DNA from: Lujinxingia litoralis
GTDB taxonomy: Bacteria > Myxococcota_A > Bradymonadia > Bradymonadales > Bradymonadaceae
Reading direction: 5' to 3'
Assembly: GCF_003260125.1 (NCBI RefSeq)
Contig: NZ_QHKO01000010.1
Location: 1-64,000 of the forward strand
Length of the DNA stretch: 64,000 bases
Part shown: piece after piece, positions 8,796 to 19,019 of the stretch
How the letters are laid out: every line of letters starts with the position of its first letter
Numbering within the stretch: position 1 is the first letter of the stretch
The notes under the pieces: generated by a model
Databases searched by the model: none
The model's input: only the letters and a program-made list of their open reading frames with translations
What the model was told of the DNA's origin: nothing
Made by a program: the position numbers and the translations under genes

Positions 8796-9770
8796 ATGGC
8801 TCATCCTCAGTCCGCCAACACGACCCCCTCGACCTCCCCCGCGCCGCTGAGCGCCGAGTCTTTTGATCCCGCGATCTGGGCCGACCTCGCCCCGGGACGC
8901 CGCGCCCCCCTCGATGCCGTCGAACGTGACGAGGGCTACCTGAGCACCCCGGATCACCAGCAGCTTTACTGGCAGAGCTGGCGCGACCCCGAGGCCCAAC
9001 CCCGCGCCCTCGTCGCCCTGATGCATGGCTACGCCGAGCACAGCGCGCGCTACGACCACGTGGGCATCGCCCTGGCCCGGGTGGGCTACCAGGTCATGGC
9101 CATCGACGCGCGCGGCCACGGGCGCAGCACCGGGCGCCGTGGCCTGGTCCGCGACTTCGAACACTACGTCGACGACCTGGAACTCCTCATCGAACGCGCC
9201 ACACAGCGCTGGCCCGCGCTCCCGCTCTTTGTGCTGGGGCACTCCAACGGCGGCCTCATCTCCCTGCGCCTGGCCCTTCGCAAACCGGCGGCGGTGCGCG
9301 CCTTCATCATCTCCAGCCCCCTGCTCGGTGTGGCCCCCGATCTCTCCCCTCTAAAACAGAAGCTCGGTGTGCTTGCCAGCCGGCTCCTCCCCACATTGAG
9401 CATCCCCTCCGGGCTGGATTCGGCGTTTTTGAGCCATCTTCCCGACGTGATCGCGCACCACGACCGCGATCCGCTCAACTTCTCCACGGCCACCGCCGGA
9501 TGGTTCTCTCAGGCCCTCGACGCGATCAAAGATACCCGCGAACGCGGCGCCGAGATCGAAGCCTCTTGCCTCTTCCTGGTCGCCGGCGACGATCGGGTAG
9601 TCAATGCCGCCGAAACCGAGAGCTTCTTCCACACCATCGGCTCCCACGACCGCCAGCTGGAGATGCTGCCGGGGCTCTACCACGAAATCCTCAACGAAAA
9701 GCCCTGGCGCGATCTCCTGACGCAGGCCCTCTTCTTTATGGAAGCTCGCCGTACCCCCGCCATCGACTGA
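8796..9770 (+). CDS. Alpha/beta hydrolase, monoacylglycerol lipase / lysophospholipase type
   Basis: A 324-residue enzyme of the serine-hydrolase Hydrolase_4 group. ALMHGYAEHSARY (about residues 71-83) supplies the oxyanion-hole HG motif, and IDARGHGRS follows as in monoglyceride lipases. GHSNGG (about residues 148-153) is the nucleophile elbow. VAGDDRVV holds the likely acid and GLYHEILNE the catalytic histidine. No signal peptide is seen, so it is probably cytosolic or membrane-associated, acting on monoacylglycerols or lysophospholipids; the exact substrate is not predictable. The next gene begins seven bases after its stop, indicating cotranscription. Confidence 0.88.
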   Translation: MAHPQSANTTPSTSPAPLSAESFDPAIWADLAPGRRAPLDAVERDEGYLSTPDHQQLYWQSWRDPEAQPRALVALMHGYAEHSARYDHVGIALARVGYQVMAIDARGHGRSTGRRGLVRDFEHYVDDLELLIERATQRWPALPLFVLGHSNGGLISLRLALRKPAAVRAFIISSPLLGVAPDLSPLKQKLGVLASRLLPTLSIPSGLDSAFLSHLPDVIAHHDRDPLNFSTATAGWFSQALDAIKDTRERGAEIEASCLFLVAGDDRVVNAAETESFFHTIGSHDRQLEMLPGLYHEILNEKPWRDLLTQALFFMEARRTPAID

Positions 9771-9777
9771 GGTTGCC

Positions 9778-11424
9778 GTGACCGCTCTTCGCACTCGCCA
9801 CCCCATCATCTTTGCGCTCCTCCTCCTGGGGCTGGTGATCTTGAACGCCTGCCAGGACGAGCGCTTGCGCGAGGGCGAACGCCAGACCGTCGACGCCATC
9901 TTTAAGAGCGGATTGGAGATGGGCGACGATCCCTTCGTGCGCGCCGAAACCCTGCGGGCGCTGGAGCTCCTCGACGACCCGCGTGCCATCCCCCTGGCCG
10001 AGCCCCTGCTCGATGACCCCAGCCCGATGGTACGAGTCGGAGCCCTGCGCCTGCTGATCCTCCACGATCATCCTCGGGCTCGCCAGGAGGCCATGGCCGC
10101 CTACAACCGAGCCGACGACGCCGAAAAACGCCTGATCGTGTCCACCTCCCTGGACCTGGGCAGCGAGACGCTACGCCGCACCATGATCAGCCGGGCGCTA
10201 CGCGCCGACGATCCTCGCCAGCGCAGCCTGGCCTTTGAAGCCGGCCCCCTGGCCACGGTAGAGGCCCTTCAGCAGGCCGGCGATGAGACCACCCTGCGCC
10301 GCTCAGCGCTGCCGGAACTGGGCGGGTTTGTCGAAGATCCCGATCCCGACATCGCCGCCCGGGCGCTCTCTCGACTGACCGAAGCCGGCCAGTCCGACCG
10401 CGCCCTGGCCTTCGTCGAACGCTTCGCCGATCCGAACCAACCACTGCAGGCTCGCCTGGACGCCGGACGCATTCTCGTGCGCTCCCGGGCAGAACTGGCC
10501 CGCCAGGCCTTCGCCGATCTGCTGAAACGCGCCGGCGTCTACGACGCCGAAACCCTGGGGCTTCCCCAGCGCAAGATCGCCCCCGAACTGGTGCGCGTGG
10601 CCGCCCTGGGGCTCACCGCCCTGGGTGACGAAACCTACGTCGCCCACACCCAGGAGTACCTTCAGGGCGCCGAGATCGAACCCACCATCGAGGTGCTCAG
10701 CGCACTGGCCTCCAACCCCTCCGACGACGCCGCCGTCACCCTGCGCATCGCCATGCGCGACGCCCGTCACCCGGTGCGCCGGGCTGCCGTCAGCCTCTAC
10801 GCCTCCCGCGAAGATGCGCGCGCCGATGCCCTGATCAGCGCCCTGCGCAGCGAAGACTTCGAGACCCGCAGACTCATCGCTCGCCAGCTTATCGACCGCT
10901 TTGATCAGGCCTGGCGCGAAACCATCTCCACACGCCTGAACAACCCCGACCAGGCCACCGAAACCCTGCGCATCCTGCAGATGGTGCTGCGCACCGACGA
11001 CGATCTTCAGACCATCATCACCCCTCTGGTCCCGCAGCTCGAAGCGTTGGCCTCATCCACCGATGCACAGAGCGCCGCGCTGGCCTCCTACCTCTTGCTG
11101 CGCGTCGAAAGCGACGGCGCGGTGCTCGAGGCCATCCGCACCAGCTCCGATCCTCAGACGCGTCAGGCCTACCTGGAGTACCTGGCCACCACCGAGACGC
11201 CTCGCCAGCACCTCGATGAGTTTCGCGCGCACCTCTTCGACGACCTCTTCGTGTTGCGCCTCTTTGCCGCCGTGGGCATCTGGCGCGCCTTCCCTGACCA
11301 GGTCCGCGCACCGGCCTCCTCACCCGCCGAAGCATCCCCCACGCCGCCCTCAGCCGCATCGGCCCCAACCGCACCGGACCAGCCCGCGCAAGATGAACCC
11401 GCGCCGGACCAGCCCGATGAGTGA
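9778..11424 (+). CDS. HEAT-repeat lipoprotein
   Basis: Encodes 548 residues from a GTG start whose GAGGT ribosome site overlaps the stop codon of the preceding hydrolase gene, indicating translational coupling. The lipobox is ILNAC before Gln. The mature part is a succession of about 30-40-residue helical pairs typical of HEAT or PBS-type repeats, for example VRAETLRALELLDDPRAIPLAEPLLDD (split here as VRAETLRALELLDD and PRAIPLAEPLL) and HPVRRAAVSLYAS. It ends in a Pro/Ala/Asp-rich tail. HEAT solenoids bind partner proteins, so a periplasmic or surface scaffold is likely. The gene converges on the DUF547 gene with only 26 bp between stops and no visible terminator. Confidence 0.85.
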   Translation: MTALRTRHPIIFALLLLGLVILNACQDERLREGERQTVDAIFKSGLEMGDDPFVRAETLRALELLDDPRAIPLAEPLLDDPSPMVRVGALRLLILHDHPRARQEAMAAYNRADDAEKRLIVSTSLDLGSETLRRTMISRALRADDPRQRSLAFEAGPLATVEALQQAGDETTLRRSALPELGGFVEDPDPDIAARALSRLTEAGQSDRALAFVERFADPNQPLQARLDAGRILVRSRAELARQAFADLLKRAGVYDAETLGLPQRKIAPELVRVAALGLTALGDETYVAHTQEYLQGAEIEPTIEVLSALASNPSDDAAVTLRIAMRDARHPVRRAAVSLYASREDARADALISALRSEDFETRRLIARQLIDRFDQAWRETISTRLNNPDQATETLRILQMVLRTDDDLQTIITPLVPQLEALASSTDAQSAALASYLLLRVESDGAVLEAIRTSSDPQTRQAYLEYLATTETPRQHLDEFRAHLFDDLFVLRLFAAVGIWRAFPDQVRAPASSPAEASPTPPSAASAPTAPDQPAQDEPAPDQPDE

Positions 11425-11450
11425 GCCCGAAGCGCCCTTATCCCGCCGGG

Positions 11451-12254
11451 TTAGCGCGCGTTGATCGCCCAGTCGTACTCGGAGAAACGCACCGCCGCGC
11501 CCTCCCCCAGCGCCTGACGCGTGGCCTCATCGCGCACGTAGCGCGCCAGATACGCCTGCACCGAGCCCGCCGACTTAATAAAGTCCTCGGCAAACCAGTT
11601 GAAGAGCTGACTCGTCTCCACGCTCCCTCCCTCCACCTTCCGGGTGGTCGCCGGGATGAACTCGCGCGCCGCGGCCTCCAGCTGCGCCTCCAGCCTGCGG
11701 GCCCGCATCGGCTCCGGGCGAAGACGCGGGCAGCTTTTAGCCGCACACACCAACACAAAGTGAATGCGCGGCTCGTTAAACCGGGCCCGGATCACCCGGG
11801 TATGCTCCAGTTCATCCAGCGTCATCTCTTGACCGGCCACCCGGTGACGGCGCTCTTTAAAAAAGCCCTCCGAACGCATCACCGACTCCAGCGGCCAGAG
11901 TTCCAGCACCTGCTGGAGCACCAACGCGTTGTAGGCGTTGATGTAAAACGCCAGCTGCGCCTCGCGGCTCTTCCCCCGGACCTCGGCATCGCCAATGGCC
12001 GCGACATAAGCGTTGAGCTTCTGGCGATCCGCCGCGCTGGCATGCCAGCGCGCGTAATCCACCTGGCCGCGTCCATCCACATAGCGCCCCAACAACTCGC
12101 CAAAGAGCGCCGGATCGATCACCTCGCCATGCGCCGCCGCGGCCTCCCCGGACGCCGCCGGCGCCCCTCCCTCACCGGGGGCCTCCTGCGCCCACGCTGT
12201 ACCTCCTGTCACCAGACTCGCCACCAGGGCGGCCGCGCTGAACCATCGTCGCAT
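11451..12254 (-). CDS. DUF547 domain-containing secreted protein
   Basis: A 267-residue protein with a Sec signal peptide ending AWA before QEAPG. DUF547 spans about residues 60-250. Its hallmark segments LAFYINAYNALVLQ (about 102-115) and IHFVLVCAAKSCPRL (about 166-180, including the conserved CAAKSCP) are both clear. The family is widespread in Gram-negative exported proteins and has no firmly established activity. The ATG at 12254 follows GGGGAG. It lies downstream of sodA but is separated from it by a strong terminator, so it is probably a separate transcript. Confidence 0.88.
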   Translation of the reverse strand: MRRWFSAAALVASLVTGGTAWAQEAPGEGGAPAASGEAAAAHGEVIDPALFGELLGRYVDGRGQVDYARWHASAADRQKLNAYVAAIGDAEVRGKSREAQLAFYINAYNALVLQQVLELWPLESVMRSEGFFKERRHRVAGQEMTLDELEHTRVIRARFNEPRIHFVLVCAAKSCPRLRPEPMRARRLEAQLEAAAREFIPATTRKVEGGSVETSQLFNWFAEDFIKSAGSVQAYLARYVRDEATRQALGEGAAVRFSEYDWAINAR

Positions 12255-12426
12255 CTTCTGCTCCCCTTGCTCGGGTCTCTCTCCCTACGACCCTCTCCCG
12301 GGCCTCGTCCTCGTGCCTCCAGGATACCCCCGGAGCACCCTCGGCCCAACACCACCCTGGACGCAGCTCTTCCCCCCGGCATTCATCCGCCCCTCCCTTA
12401 AAAAGCCGCCCCCCAACCCCCACCCC

Positions 12427-12467
12427 ACAAAAAAAGCCTCGCCAGCCCTTAAGGGCGGCGAGGCTTT
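12427..12467 (-). terminator. Intrinsic terminator of sodA
   Basis: AAGCCTCGCC (12434-12443) pairs perfectly with GGCGAGGCTT (12457-12466). Read on the minus strand the stem is followed directly by a run of seven or more T. It lies about 50 bp past the sodA stop. Confidence 0.92.
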
Positions 12468-12518
12468 CTAACCCCGGGAGTGGGCCCGGGCAATCGGGCG
12501 CCCACTCCCTGAGAGCGT

Positions 12519-13142
<624 letters not shown>

Positions 13143-13223
13143 GGACAGCCTCCTAAAAAAGGGTCATCAGGATTCAGTGGGATTCGACAATTCCGCGCTC
13201 CCTCAACACCGGCCGTCGCACTC

Positions 13224-13250
13224 CGAACGCCCCGAAACTCGGGGCGTTCG
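13224..13250 (-). promoter_or_regulatory. Perfect inverted repeat in the sodA 5' region
   Basis: CGAACGCCCC and GGGGCGTTCG form 10-bp perfect arms around a 7-nt spacer, about 82 nt upstream of the sodA start. It could be an operator or a 5' UTR hairpin. There is no T run in either direction, so it is a poor terminator. Confidence 0.45.
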
Positions 13251-13385
13251 ACGACTCGTACCGACCGCATTTAGCACGCGCTACGCGGGCAATCACGCGG
13301 CGACCAGCGTCAAAGCTAGCGCGAAGATAGACCGCACCTCGCCGAAGTCAAGCAGCCCCTCGAAGAGAGAGGCGCCAACCTCACC

Positions 13386-14519
13386 TCAGGGCAACGCGCA
13401 ATAACGCGTGCTCACCTCGACGATCCCCTCCAACCCCCGGCGCTTCAGCGAGAGCGCGCCATTCTCACAGCCCTCCACCGGCCCCAGAAACACAAACCCC
13501 GAACCAAACCCGATCACCTCTTCCTGCCCGGACTCATCCAGCCCCAGCACCTCCAGGGGCTCATGCGCCATGGGCTCCGAGGCACAGAGCGTGACCGCCG
13601 AACTCAACGCCAGACGATCGGCAATCAAATCGAGCTGATCGACAAAATCCAGGGTGCAAGCGCTGGTAAACATCCCCTGCGTCCCAAACGCCTCCACCGC
13701 CCGATAGAGCCGATTCGACGGGTACGCCGCCCCCAGCGTGCTCCGACACACCGAGCGCACCGCCTCCCCCTCCTCATAACTCACCCCGGAGGGCGGCCCG
13801 GCGATCACCGCCAGCGAGATCCCCTCCGGGCTCTGCGCACGGGCCAGCAACGCCTCCACCAGCGGCGAAACCTCGCGGCGATCCTCTCCACTCCACGCAC
13901 ACGCATCCCGCGGTGCCCCCTCGCCACCGGGCGCCGGGCCGGAACAATCGTCTTCGTTGCTGACCACCAGCATTAACAGGCGCGCATCTTCCCGACGAAA
14001 CGACGCCAGCGCACGGGAGGAACCCAGCACATTGGCGTCGATCACATCCAACGCCTGCTGAAAGCCCCCGCCCTCCTGGCCCTGCTGCACGTTGCAGCTC
14101 GCCGCGCGCACCCAACCCTGGGTGCCGGAGTACGCCACCTGCATGGCGTTATCCTCGCACCCCTCCACGTCACGCACGATCGGGGCCAGCCCCGCGCCGG
14201 CGCGCGCATCGGTGGTCACCACCCCCACCCGCACATCCAGCGCCCCCTCCCCCTCCAAACGCTCCAAAAACCCGGGCATCGCCGCGGCCAGCGCCCGCTG
14301 ATACGAGACCATCTCGCCGGCGTTATCCATGACCACCAGCACATCCAGTAGCTCCGGGCGCTCAAAGCGATCAAAGAGCTCACTGCGCTCAATGCCGGCG
14401 CGACACTCCTCGGGCAAGAGCGGATCGCCCTGATACCCCGGGTTGGGCCGGCTGCACCCCGACACCCCCACCGTCAACACCACCCCCGCCCAAAGCATTG
14501 CCCATCTGCTGCTGGCCAT
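13386..14519 (-). CDS. vWA-like lipoprotein with degenerate MIDAS
   Basis: A 377-residue lipoprotein (lipobox VSGC before Ser). LLDVLVVMDNAGEM occupies the place of the DILFVVDNSGSM motif that opens von Willebrand A-like domains of myxobacterial and deltaproteobacterial secreted proteins. Here the metal-site serines are replaced by Ala-Gly-Glu, so metal-dependent adhesion may be lost. LLMLVVSNEDDCSG and several paired cysteines follow. The ATG at 14519 has GAGGAG upstream. It lies 36 bp downstream of the TPR gene in the same direction, so the two likely form one operon. A surface protein-binding role is inference. Confidence 0.78.
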   Translation of the reverse strand: MASSRWAMLWAGVVLTVGVSGCSRPNPGYQGDPLLPEECRAGIERSELFDRFERPELLDVLVVMDNAGEMVSYQRALAAAMPGFLERLEGEGALDVRVGVVTTDARAGAGLAPIVRDVEGCEDNAMQVAYSGTQGWVRAASCNVQQGQEGGGFQQALDVIDANVLGSSRALASFRREDARLLMLVVSNEDDCSGPAPGGEGAPRDACAWSGEDRREVSPLVEALLARAQSPEGISLAVIAGPPSGVSYEEGEAVRSVCRSTLGAAYPSNRLYRAVEAFGTQGMFTSACTLDFVDQLDLIADRLALSSAVTLCASEPMAHEPLEVLGLDESGQEEVIGFGSGFVFLGPVEGCENGALSLKRRGLEGIVEVSTRYCALP

Positions 14520-14555
14520 CTTCGCTCCTCATACCTCGGCTGAGCGTCAAGGGGC

Positions 14556-16130
14556 TCAACCGCGAATCTTATCGGCCACCGCCGCGATCTCCCGACGCCC
14601 TTCCAACACCGAGAGCATCTTCGAGAACACCTGCTTGGAGGCTCCCTTCAAACGCATGGCCACTGCCTCCCACGACTCGAAATCCCACATCATGGGCACG
14701 ACCCCGGGACTCGCCATCACCGCATCCACAAAGGCCGCGGCCTGCTCGCCAGCGATCTCCGACTCGCCGGCCAGCGCGGCGCACACATAACTGAGCATCG
14801 CCCGGACCGCCGGCCAGCGCTCATCCTCGCTGAGCGCGCCTTCTAAAAACACCCGGGCCGGCTCCCCGCCCTCGATCTTCAAGATCTCTTCGGCAAAGGC
14901 TCCGAGCCACTCGGCATCGACCTTATGACGCTGCGCCTCGGCGATATGTTCAAAGGCCGCGCTGCGCTGACCGTCAATCACCTCGGCCACTGCCAGCGCC
15001 CCCAGCGCCGAGCCGCGATCCTCCGGACCCTGGTCGACCAACTGCTCCAACACCAGCCGCGCCTCCTCCACCCGGCGACGCTCCAGCAAGAGCACCCCCA
15101 GGTTGTACTGCGCCTCCATATTCTCAGGCCCCACCTCCAGCGCCCGACGCGCCCAGCGCTCGGCCACCTCGGCATCCCCGCTCTGGTAGGCCGCCATCGT
15201 CGCGCCGTTGAGCATACTCACGTCGTCGCCGGCCCGATTCACCGCCTCCTCAAACGCCCGCAACGCCGCCTCACTGCGCCCCAACATCAAGTACGACTGG
15301 CCCAGCTGACTCCAGCCCACCGCGCTCTCCGTCTCCAGAGACACGTACTCCTCAAAGGCATCCACCGCGTCTTCAAAGTCCTCCAGCACCTGATGGCAAA
15401 GACCCAGGTAGAGCCAGGCCGAGGTGTTCTCCGGATCCTCCTGAAGCACCCGCTTAAACGCGTAGGCCGCATCCTCCACCCGCCCCGCCTCAAAATACGC
15501 GGTGGCCGCCATCTCCCAGACCATCGCGTTGTCGCCAGCCAGGCGCGCGGCGATACCAAAGTAATGCGCGGCCTCGTTGAACTCCTCGCGATCAAAGAGA
15601 AGATGCCCGAGCCGAAAGGAAACATCGACGGCCTGCACGCCCTGCTCCACCGCCTGGCGGTAGCAGTCCATCGCCTGATCTTCAGCCCCCATATCCAGGT
15701 ACATATCCCCCATAAAGGCGCGATGCCGGGGCTCCGCCGTGCTCACACTGCCCAGCGCGTCGAGCAGCGCGTTGGCCGCCTCAAACTCCCCCTTCACAAT
15801 CAGCGCCTCCACCTGACTCAACTGCAGAGAGACGTTCTGCGCATGGTGCGTTAACGCTCGCCGCAGCACACCCAGGGCCTCCTCGCAGAGCTGACGCCCC
15901 ACCAACAAAATCGCGTAGATCAACGCCGCGTTAAGATCTTCGGCGCCCTTCTCCGCATAGTGGGCGTTCGCCAGCTTCAGTGCCTCCGGATAATGATCGC
16001 GCTCCAGCGCTCGCCGCACGTCGCGGGGCAGCGCGTCAAGGCCCTGCCCCAGCAGCGCCTCCAACGTCATCAGAGCCGGGGTGGTCTGGCCATCTTCCTC
16101 AAGATCGAATTCGTCTCGCATCGTCCACAT
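14556..16130 (-). CDS. Tetratricopeptide repeat protein
   Basis: About 524 residues from the ATG at 16130. An ATG three codons downstream (MRDEFDLEEDG) is equally plausible, and the open frame extends to 16214. After an acidic N-terminus the protein is almost entirely TPR units of about 34 residues, recognisable by patterns such as AWLYLGLCHQVLEDFEDAVDAF and AAYFEAGRVEDAAYAFKRVL (consensus W-LG--Y--G-Y--A---F--AL). No signal peptide is seen, so it is probably a cytosolic scaffold. It is cotranscribed with the vWA-like lipoprotein gene. TPR proteins bind partners; the partner is unknown. Confidence 0.85.
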   Translation of the reverse strand: MWTMRDEFDLEEDGQTTPALMTLEALLGQGLDALPRDVRRALERDHYPEALKLANAHYAEKGAEDLNAALIYAILLVGRQLCEEALGVLRRALTHHAQNVSLQLSQVEALIVKGEFEAANALLDALGSVSTAEPRHRAFMGDMYLDMGAEDQAMDCYRQAVEQGVQAVDVSFRLGHLLFDREEFNEAAHYFGIAARLAGDNAMVWEMAATAYFEAGRVEDAAYAFKRVLQEDPENTSAWLYLGLCHQVLEDFEDAVDAFEEYVSLETESAVGWSQLGQSYLMLGRSEAALRAFEEAVNRAGDDVSMLNGATMAAYQSGDAEVAERWARRALEVGPENMEAQYNLGVLLLERRRVEEARLVLEQLVDQGPEDRGSALGALAVAEVIDGQRSAAFEHIAEAQRHKVDAEWLGAFAEEILKIEGGEPARVFLEGALSEDERWPAVRAMLSYVCAALAGESEIAGEQAAAFVDAVMASPGVVPMMWDFESWEAVAMRLKGASKQVFSKMLSVLEGRREIAAVADKIRG

Positions 16131-16317
16131 CGCGCGTATGCCTTTGCCAGCGGTTCCTGACCCCGGAGCACAGACGTCGACAACAGACCTTGTGCCGCAC
16201 TCCAGGGCGTTCAACTCGCACGCTTACCCTAAGTTTTGCGTTCCATAAAGCGCACTGCACCCCCACCCGTAGATCCAGCCCCTCTTTCCCCTCCCGGCAC
16301 CGCAAAATCCCCCCCTT

Positions 16318-16690
16318 ACATCCCTTGCAGACACAGGTTTCAGTCCTAAAACGCCTTCGCACCCGATGCAGACGCGGGTTTCAGTCCTAAAACGCCTCCG
16401 CACCCGATGCAGACAGGATTTCTCGGGAAAAATCGCCTTCGCACCCGATGCAGACAGGATTTCTCGGGAAAAATCGCCTTCGCACCCGATGCAGACGTGT
16501 TTTCTCGGGAAAAATCGCCTTCGCACCCGATGCAAACGCGATCTCAACCCGTGCGGTCGCGTTCGCAGGCCCTGCGAACGTGTTTTGTGTGGGGAAATCG
16601 GGCGCGCACCCGATGCGAACGCGATCTCAACCCGTGCGGTCGCGTTCGCAGGCCCTGCGAACGTGTTTTGTGTGGGGAAATCGGCGCCGC
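16318..16690. repeat. 41-bp / 83-bp tandem repeat block
   Basis: The anchor CGCACCCGATGC begins at 16358, 16399, 16440, 16481, 16522 and 16605, giving steps of 41, 41, 41, 41 and 83 bp. The first two 41-bp units carry GGGTTTCAGTCCTAAAACG, the next three carry TTCTCGGGAAAAATCGCC, and two long 83-bp units carry ATCTCAACCCGTGCGGTCGC plus the palindrome CGTTCGCAGG-C-CCTGCGAACG. The block lies beyond the 3' end of the PPC lipoprotein gene and 5' of the TPR gene, so it may also hold the TPR promoter. No gene is seen in 16131-16712. Confidence 0.88.
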
Positions 16691-16712
16691 CCCCCGACGC
16701 ACGCAGGGGGCA

Positions 16713-18830
16713 TCAGAAGGCAAACACGTCCAGATCGTATTCGGTGGCGCCTTCGGCGCTGATCGCCAGGTAATAGGTACCGGAGCTGGCGGCTTCGAAC
16801 TCAAAATCGACCGCCCGGCTGCCGACCTCTCCTACCGCCGCGCGGGCGCCCCCGGCGTTGAACACGTCGAGCACCACGCCGGTGGCCGAGCCGCGGTTGA
16901 TCACCATCTGACCGAGCACGCTCTGGCCGGCCTCCACCTCAAACGCAAACCAATCCTCAAGGTCACCGCAGAGCTGGAGATCGCGTCGGGAGAGATCCAG
17001 AGGCAGGTGGGCGGCGGTGGTCTGGGTGTGATTGCCGGCCAGAGCATCGACGTCGTGGCAGGTGCGTTCCAGGGCCAGGGAGTAGGTGTTGGGGCCCTCG
17101 GTGCTCTCCACCCGCAGGTAATAGAAGCCCGACTCGGCGGCGGTGTGACTGAGCTCCTCGTCATCATCGCTCGACCAGCTCCGGACCACCCCTTCTCCCC
17201 CGAGCGAAGCCTCGGTGGACTGCGCCGGGCTAAAGAGGGTGAGGTCCAGATCGCCCTGGGCGTGGCTGAAGGTCACCAGGACGTCGAGCTCATCGCCGCG
17301 CAGCAGCTCCACGGCGTAAAGGTCCACGTCGTCGGGCTCACAGATGGCGAGCTCCGTCCAGCCCACAAAATCCTCCTCCACCAGGGTGGCCATCGCCGCG
17401 GCGTCGTTGGGTTCCAGTGCGGCGTCCGCGCAGCTGGCTCCCTCCACAAAGGCGCGGATGTGGTAGGCGATTTCGTCGCCCGAGGCGCGGACGACATAGA
17501 CGCCGGGGGAGTCGAGCAGAGCCACGGCCAGCCCGTCGCAACCGGCGCTCTCAAAGCTGGCCTGCCCCTCGACAAAGGTCAGCTCCACAGTGGCCCCCGG
17601 CGAATGCGCGACGACGAGTTCGACGCGCTCTCCGGCGGCGACCTCCACGCGATGATAGCGGGCCTGCTCCTGGCAGATGCGATGATCGCTCCAGCGCCCG
17701 GTGTCGATGGCCGCGGCCTGCTCCGGGGAGTTTGCCGCCAGCCCGTCATCCACGCACCCGCGCTCATCGGGGGAGTACGCGTGAAAGCGATAGTAGGCGT
17801 AGGGCGGCGCACAGGTCACGGGGTCTTCGGCGGCGGCCGCGTCGGCCTCCACCGCGCAGATCGTGTACGAGAGGACCTCCGACTGCCCGGCGGCCAGCAG
17901 GGGGTTGGGGATGGCCGCGCGGATGGTCTTACCCTCAAAGCTCATCGGGCGGCTCTCAAAGCGAGCCTGCTCGTCGAAGGGATCGTCAAAGGTCCAGTAG
18001 AGCACGGCCTCGGACCAGCGGGCCTGACCGCCGGCGATCTCAGCCTCCACCAGATAGTCACCCACGCCGCGCCGGGTGGAGAGCTCGGTATGCGCGATCG
18101 GCCCCTCGATCTGGCAGGCGTCCGCAGTCGGCGAACCCGGGGTCTGCCCGGGGCGCTGGATGATCACCGTGACCAGGTGCTCGACCGGCTCGTGCACAAA
18201 GTCTTCGGCCACAAAGACCACGGTATGCGCGCGCTGCTGGAGCTGCGCCGGCGAGGGCTGCCATTCAAAGACGCCCTCAAAGGCTTCTACTTGCTCAAAG
18301 CTCGCGCCCTGGGGAGCGGAGGCCGCGGGCATCGAGAGGCTGACCTGATTGGAGTCGTCATCGCGCACCTGCACCCTCAGCCGCACCGGCTGACCGCCGC
18401 GCGGGTCGTAGAGTTCGCTCTGGCTGGTCACAAAGCGGGGCTGCCCGTTGCCGGCCAGGATGCGCACATGCACCACCCGCTCCACCACCTTCTGGGCGCT
18501 GTTGGTCGCCGAGAACACCAGGCGACGCGTGCCCTCCCCGGTCACATCGCTGGCGATGGGATCCCAGGTAAAGACCGCGGCGTTACTAAAGGTCTGAAAG
18601 GTCGCGCGCTCGGGCTTCTCAGCCACCGCAAAACTCAGCGCCTGCCCCTGGGGATCGCTCCCGGTGAGATTGATCTGGATGATGTCCTCACCCACGGTGT
18701 AGGTCTCTTCCGAGCGCACATCCAGGGTAAGGATCGGCGCCTGAGCCTCCGGGGCGCCTTCGGCACAGCCGATGCTCGCCAGAAAGAACGCGGTGATCCA
18801 AAAAGAAACGAATATTTGCCAGGTGCGCAT
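16713..18830 (-). CDS. Large lipoprotein with Ig/cadherin-like and PPC-type domains
   Basis: A 705-residue lipoprotein (lipobox SIGC before Ala). The N-terminal half has two beta-sandwich segments with putative-Ig features, such as INLTGSDPQGQALSFAV and LRVQVRDDDSNQVSLSM, as in cadherin-like or Ig-like cell-surface modules. The C-terminal half has repeated pre-peptidase C-terminal (PPC)-like units, recognisable from DVDLYAVELLRGDELDV, GDLDLTLFSP and GFYYLRVES, with later copies ending in YYLAISAEG and YDLDVFAF. PPC domains often accompany secreted proteases, but no protease domain is present. An adhesive or binding role on the outer surface is likely. The gene is divergent from the LpoB-like gene. 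Confidence 0.82.
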   Translation of the reverse strand: MRTWQIFVSFWITAFFLASIGCAEGAPEAQAPILTLDVRSEETYTVGEDIIQINLTGSDPQGQALSFAVAEKPERATFQTFSNAAVFTWDPIASDVTGEGTRRLVFSATNSAQKVVERVVHVRILAGNGQPRFVTSQSELYDPRGGQPVRLRVQVRDDDSNQVSLSMPAASAPQGASFEQVEAFEGVFEWQPSPAQLQQRAHTVVFVAEDFVHEPVEHLVTVIIQRPGQTPGSPTADACQIEGPIAHTELSTRRGVGDYLVEAEIAGGQARWSEAVLYWTFDDPFDEQARFESRPMSFEGKTIRAAIPNPLLAAGQSEVLSYTICAVEADAAAAEDPVTCAPPYAYYRFHAYSPDERGCVDDGLAANSPEQAAAIDTGRWSDHRICQEQARYHRVEVAAGERVELVVAHSPGATVELTFVEGQASFESAGCDGLAVALLDSPGVYVVRASGDEIAYHIRAFVEGASCADAALEPNDAAAMATLVEEDFVGWTELAICEPDDVDLYAVELLRGDELDVLVTFSHAQGDLDLTLFSPAQSTEASLGGEGVVRSWSSDDDEELSHTAAESGFYYLRVESTEGPNTYSLALERTCHDVDALAGNHTQTTAAHLPLDLSRRDLQLCGDLEDWFAFEVEAGQSVLGQMVINRGSATGVVLDVFNAGGARAAVGEVGSRAVDFEFEAASSGTYYLAISAEGATEYDLDVFAF

Positions 18831-19019
18831 CGTCTACTGTCTCGCAAAACGGGATCCATCAGCGGTGCGCCCACGCTAGCAGAAGCTCCGCATGCTCAAA
18901 AGCGGGGGGAGCTCCGGGCCTTCTCTAGGGCTCAGACGTTCTTACTCCCGGGCATTCCACCAGGAGCCCTCGCACCACTCAACCCCTGCCCCCCGCCCCG
19001 AACCTGAGGAAGAGACGCC

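Noticed and set aside
16318..16690. CRISPR array from the regularly spaced 41-bp units
   Set aside because: The material between anchors is itself repeated, not unique spacers, and no cas gene is nearby. The same argument rejects arrays F, K and L.
16407..19007. Very long plus-strand open frame running through the 41-bp repeats and opposite the PPC lipoprotein
   Set aside because: The minus strand carries lipobox, Ig-like and PPC motifs; the plus-strand reading is compositionally random and passes through tandem repeats.
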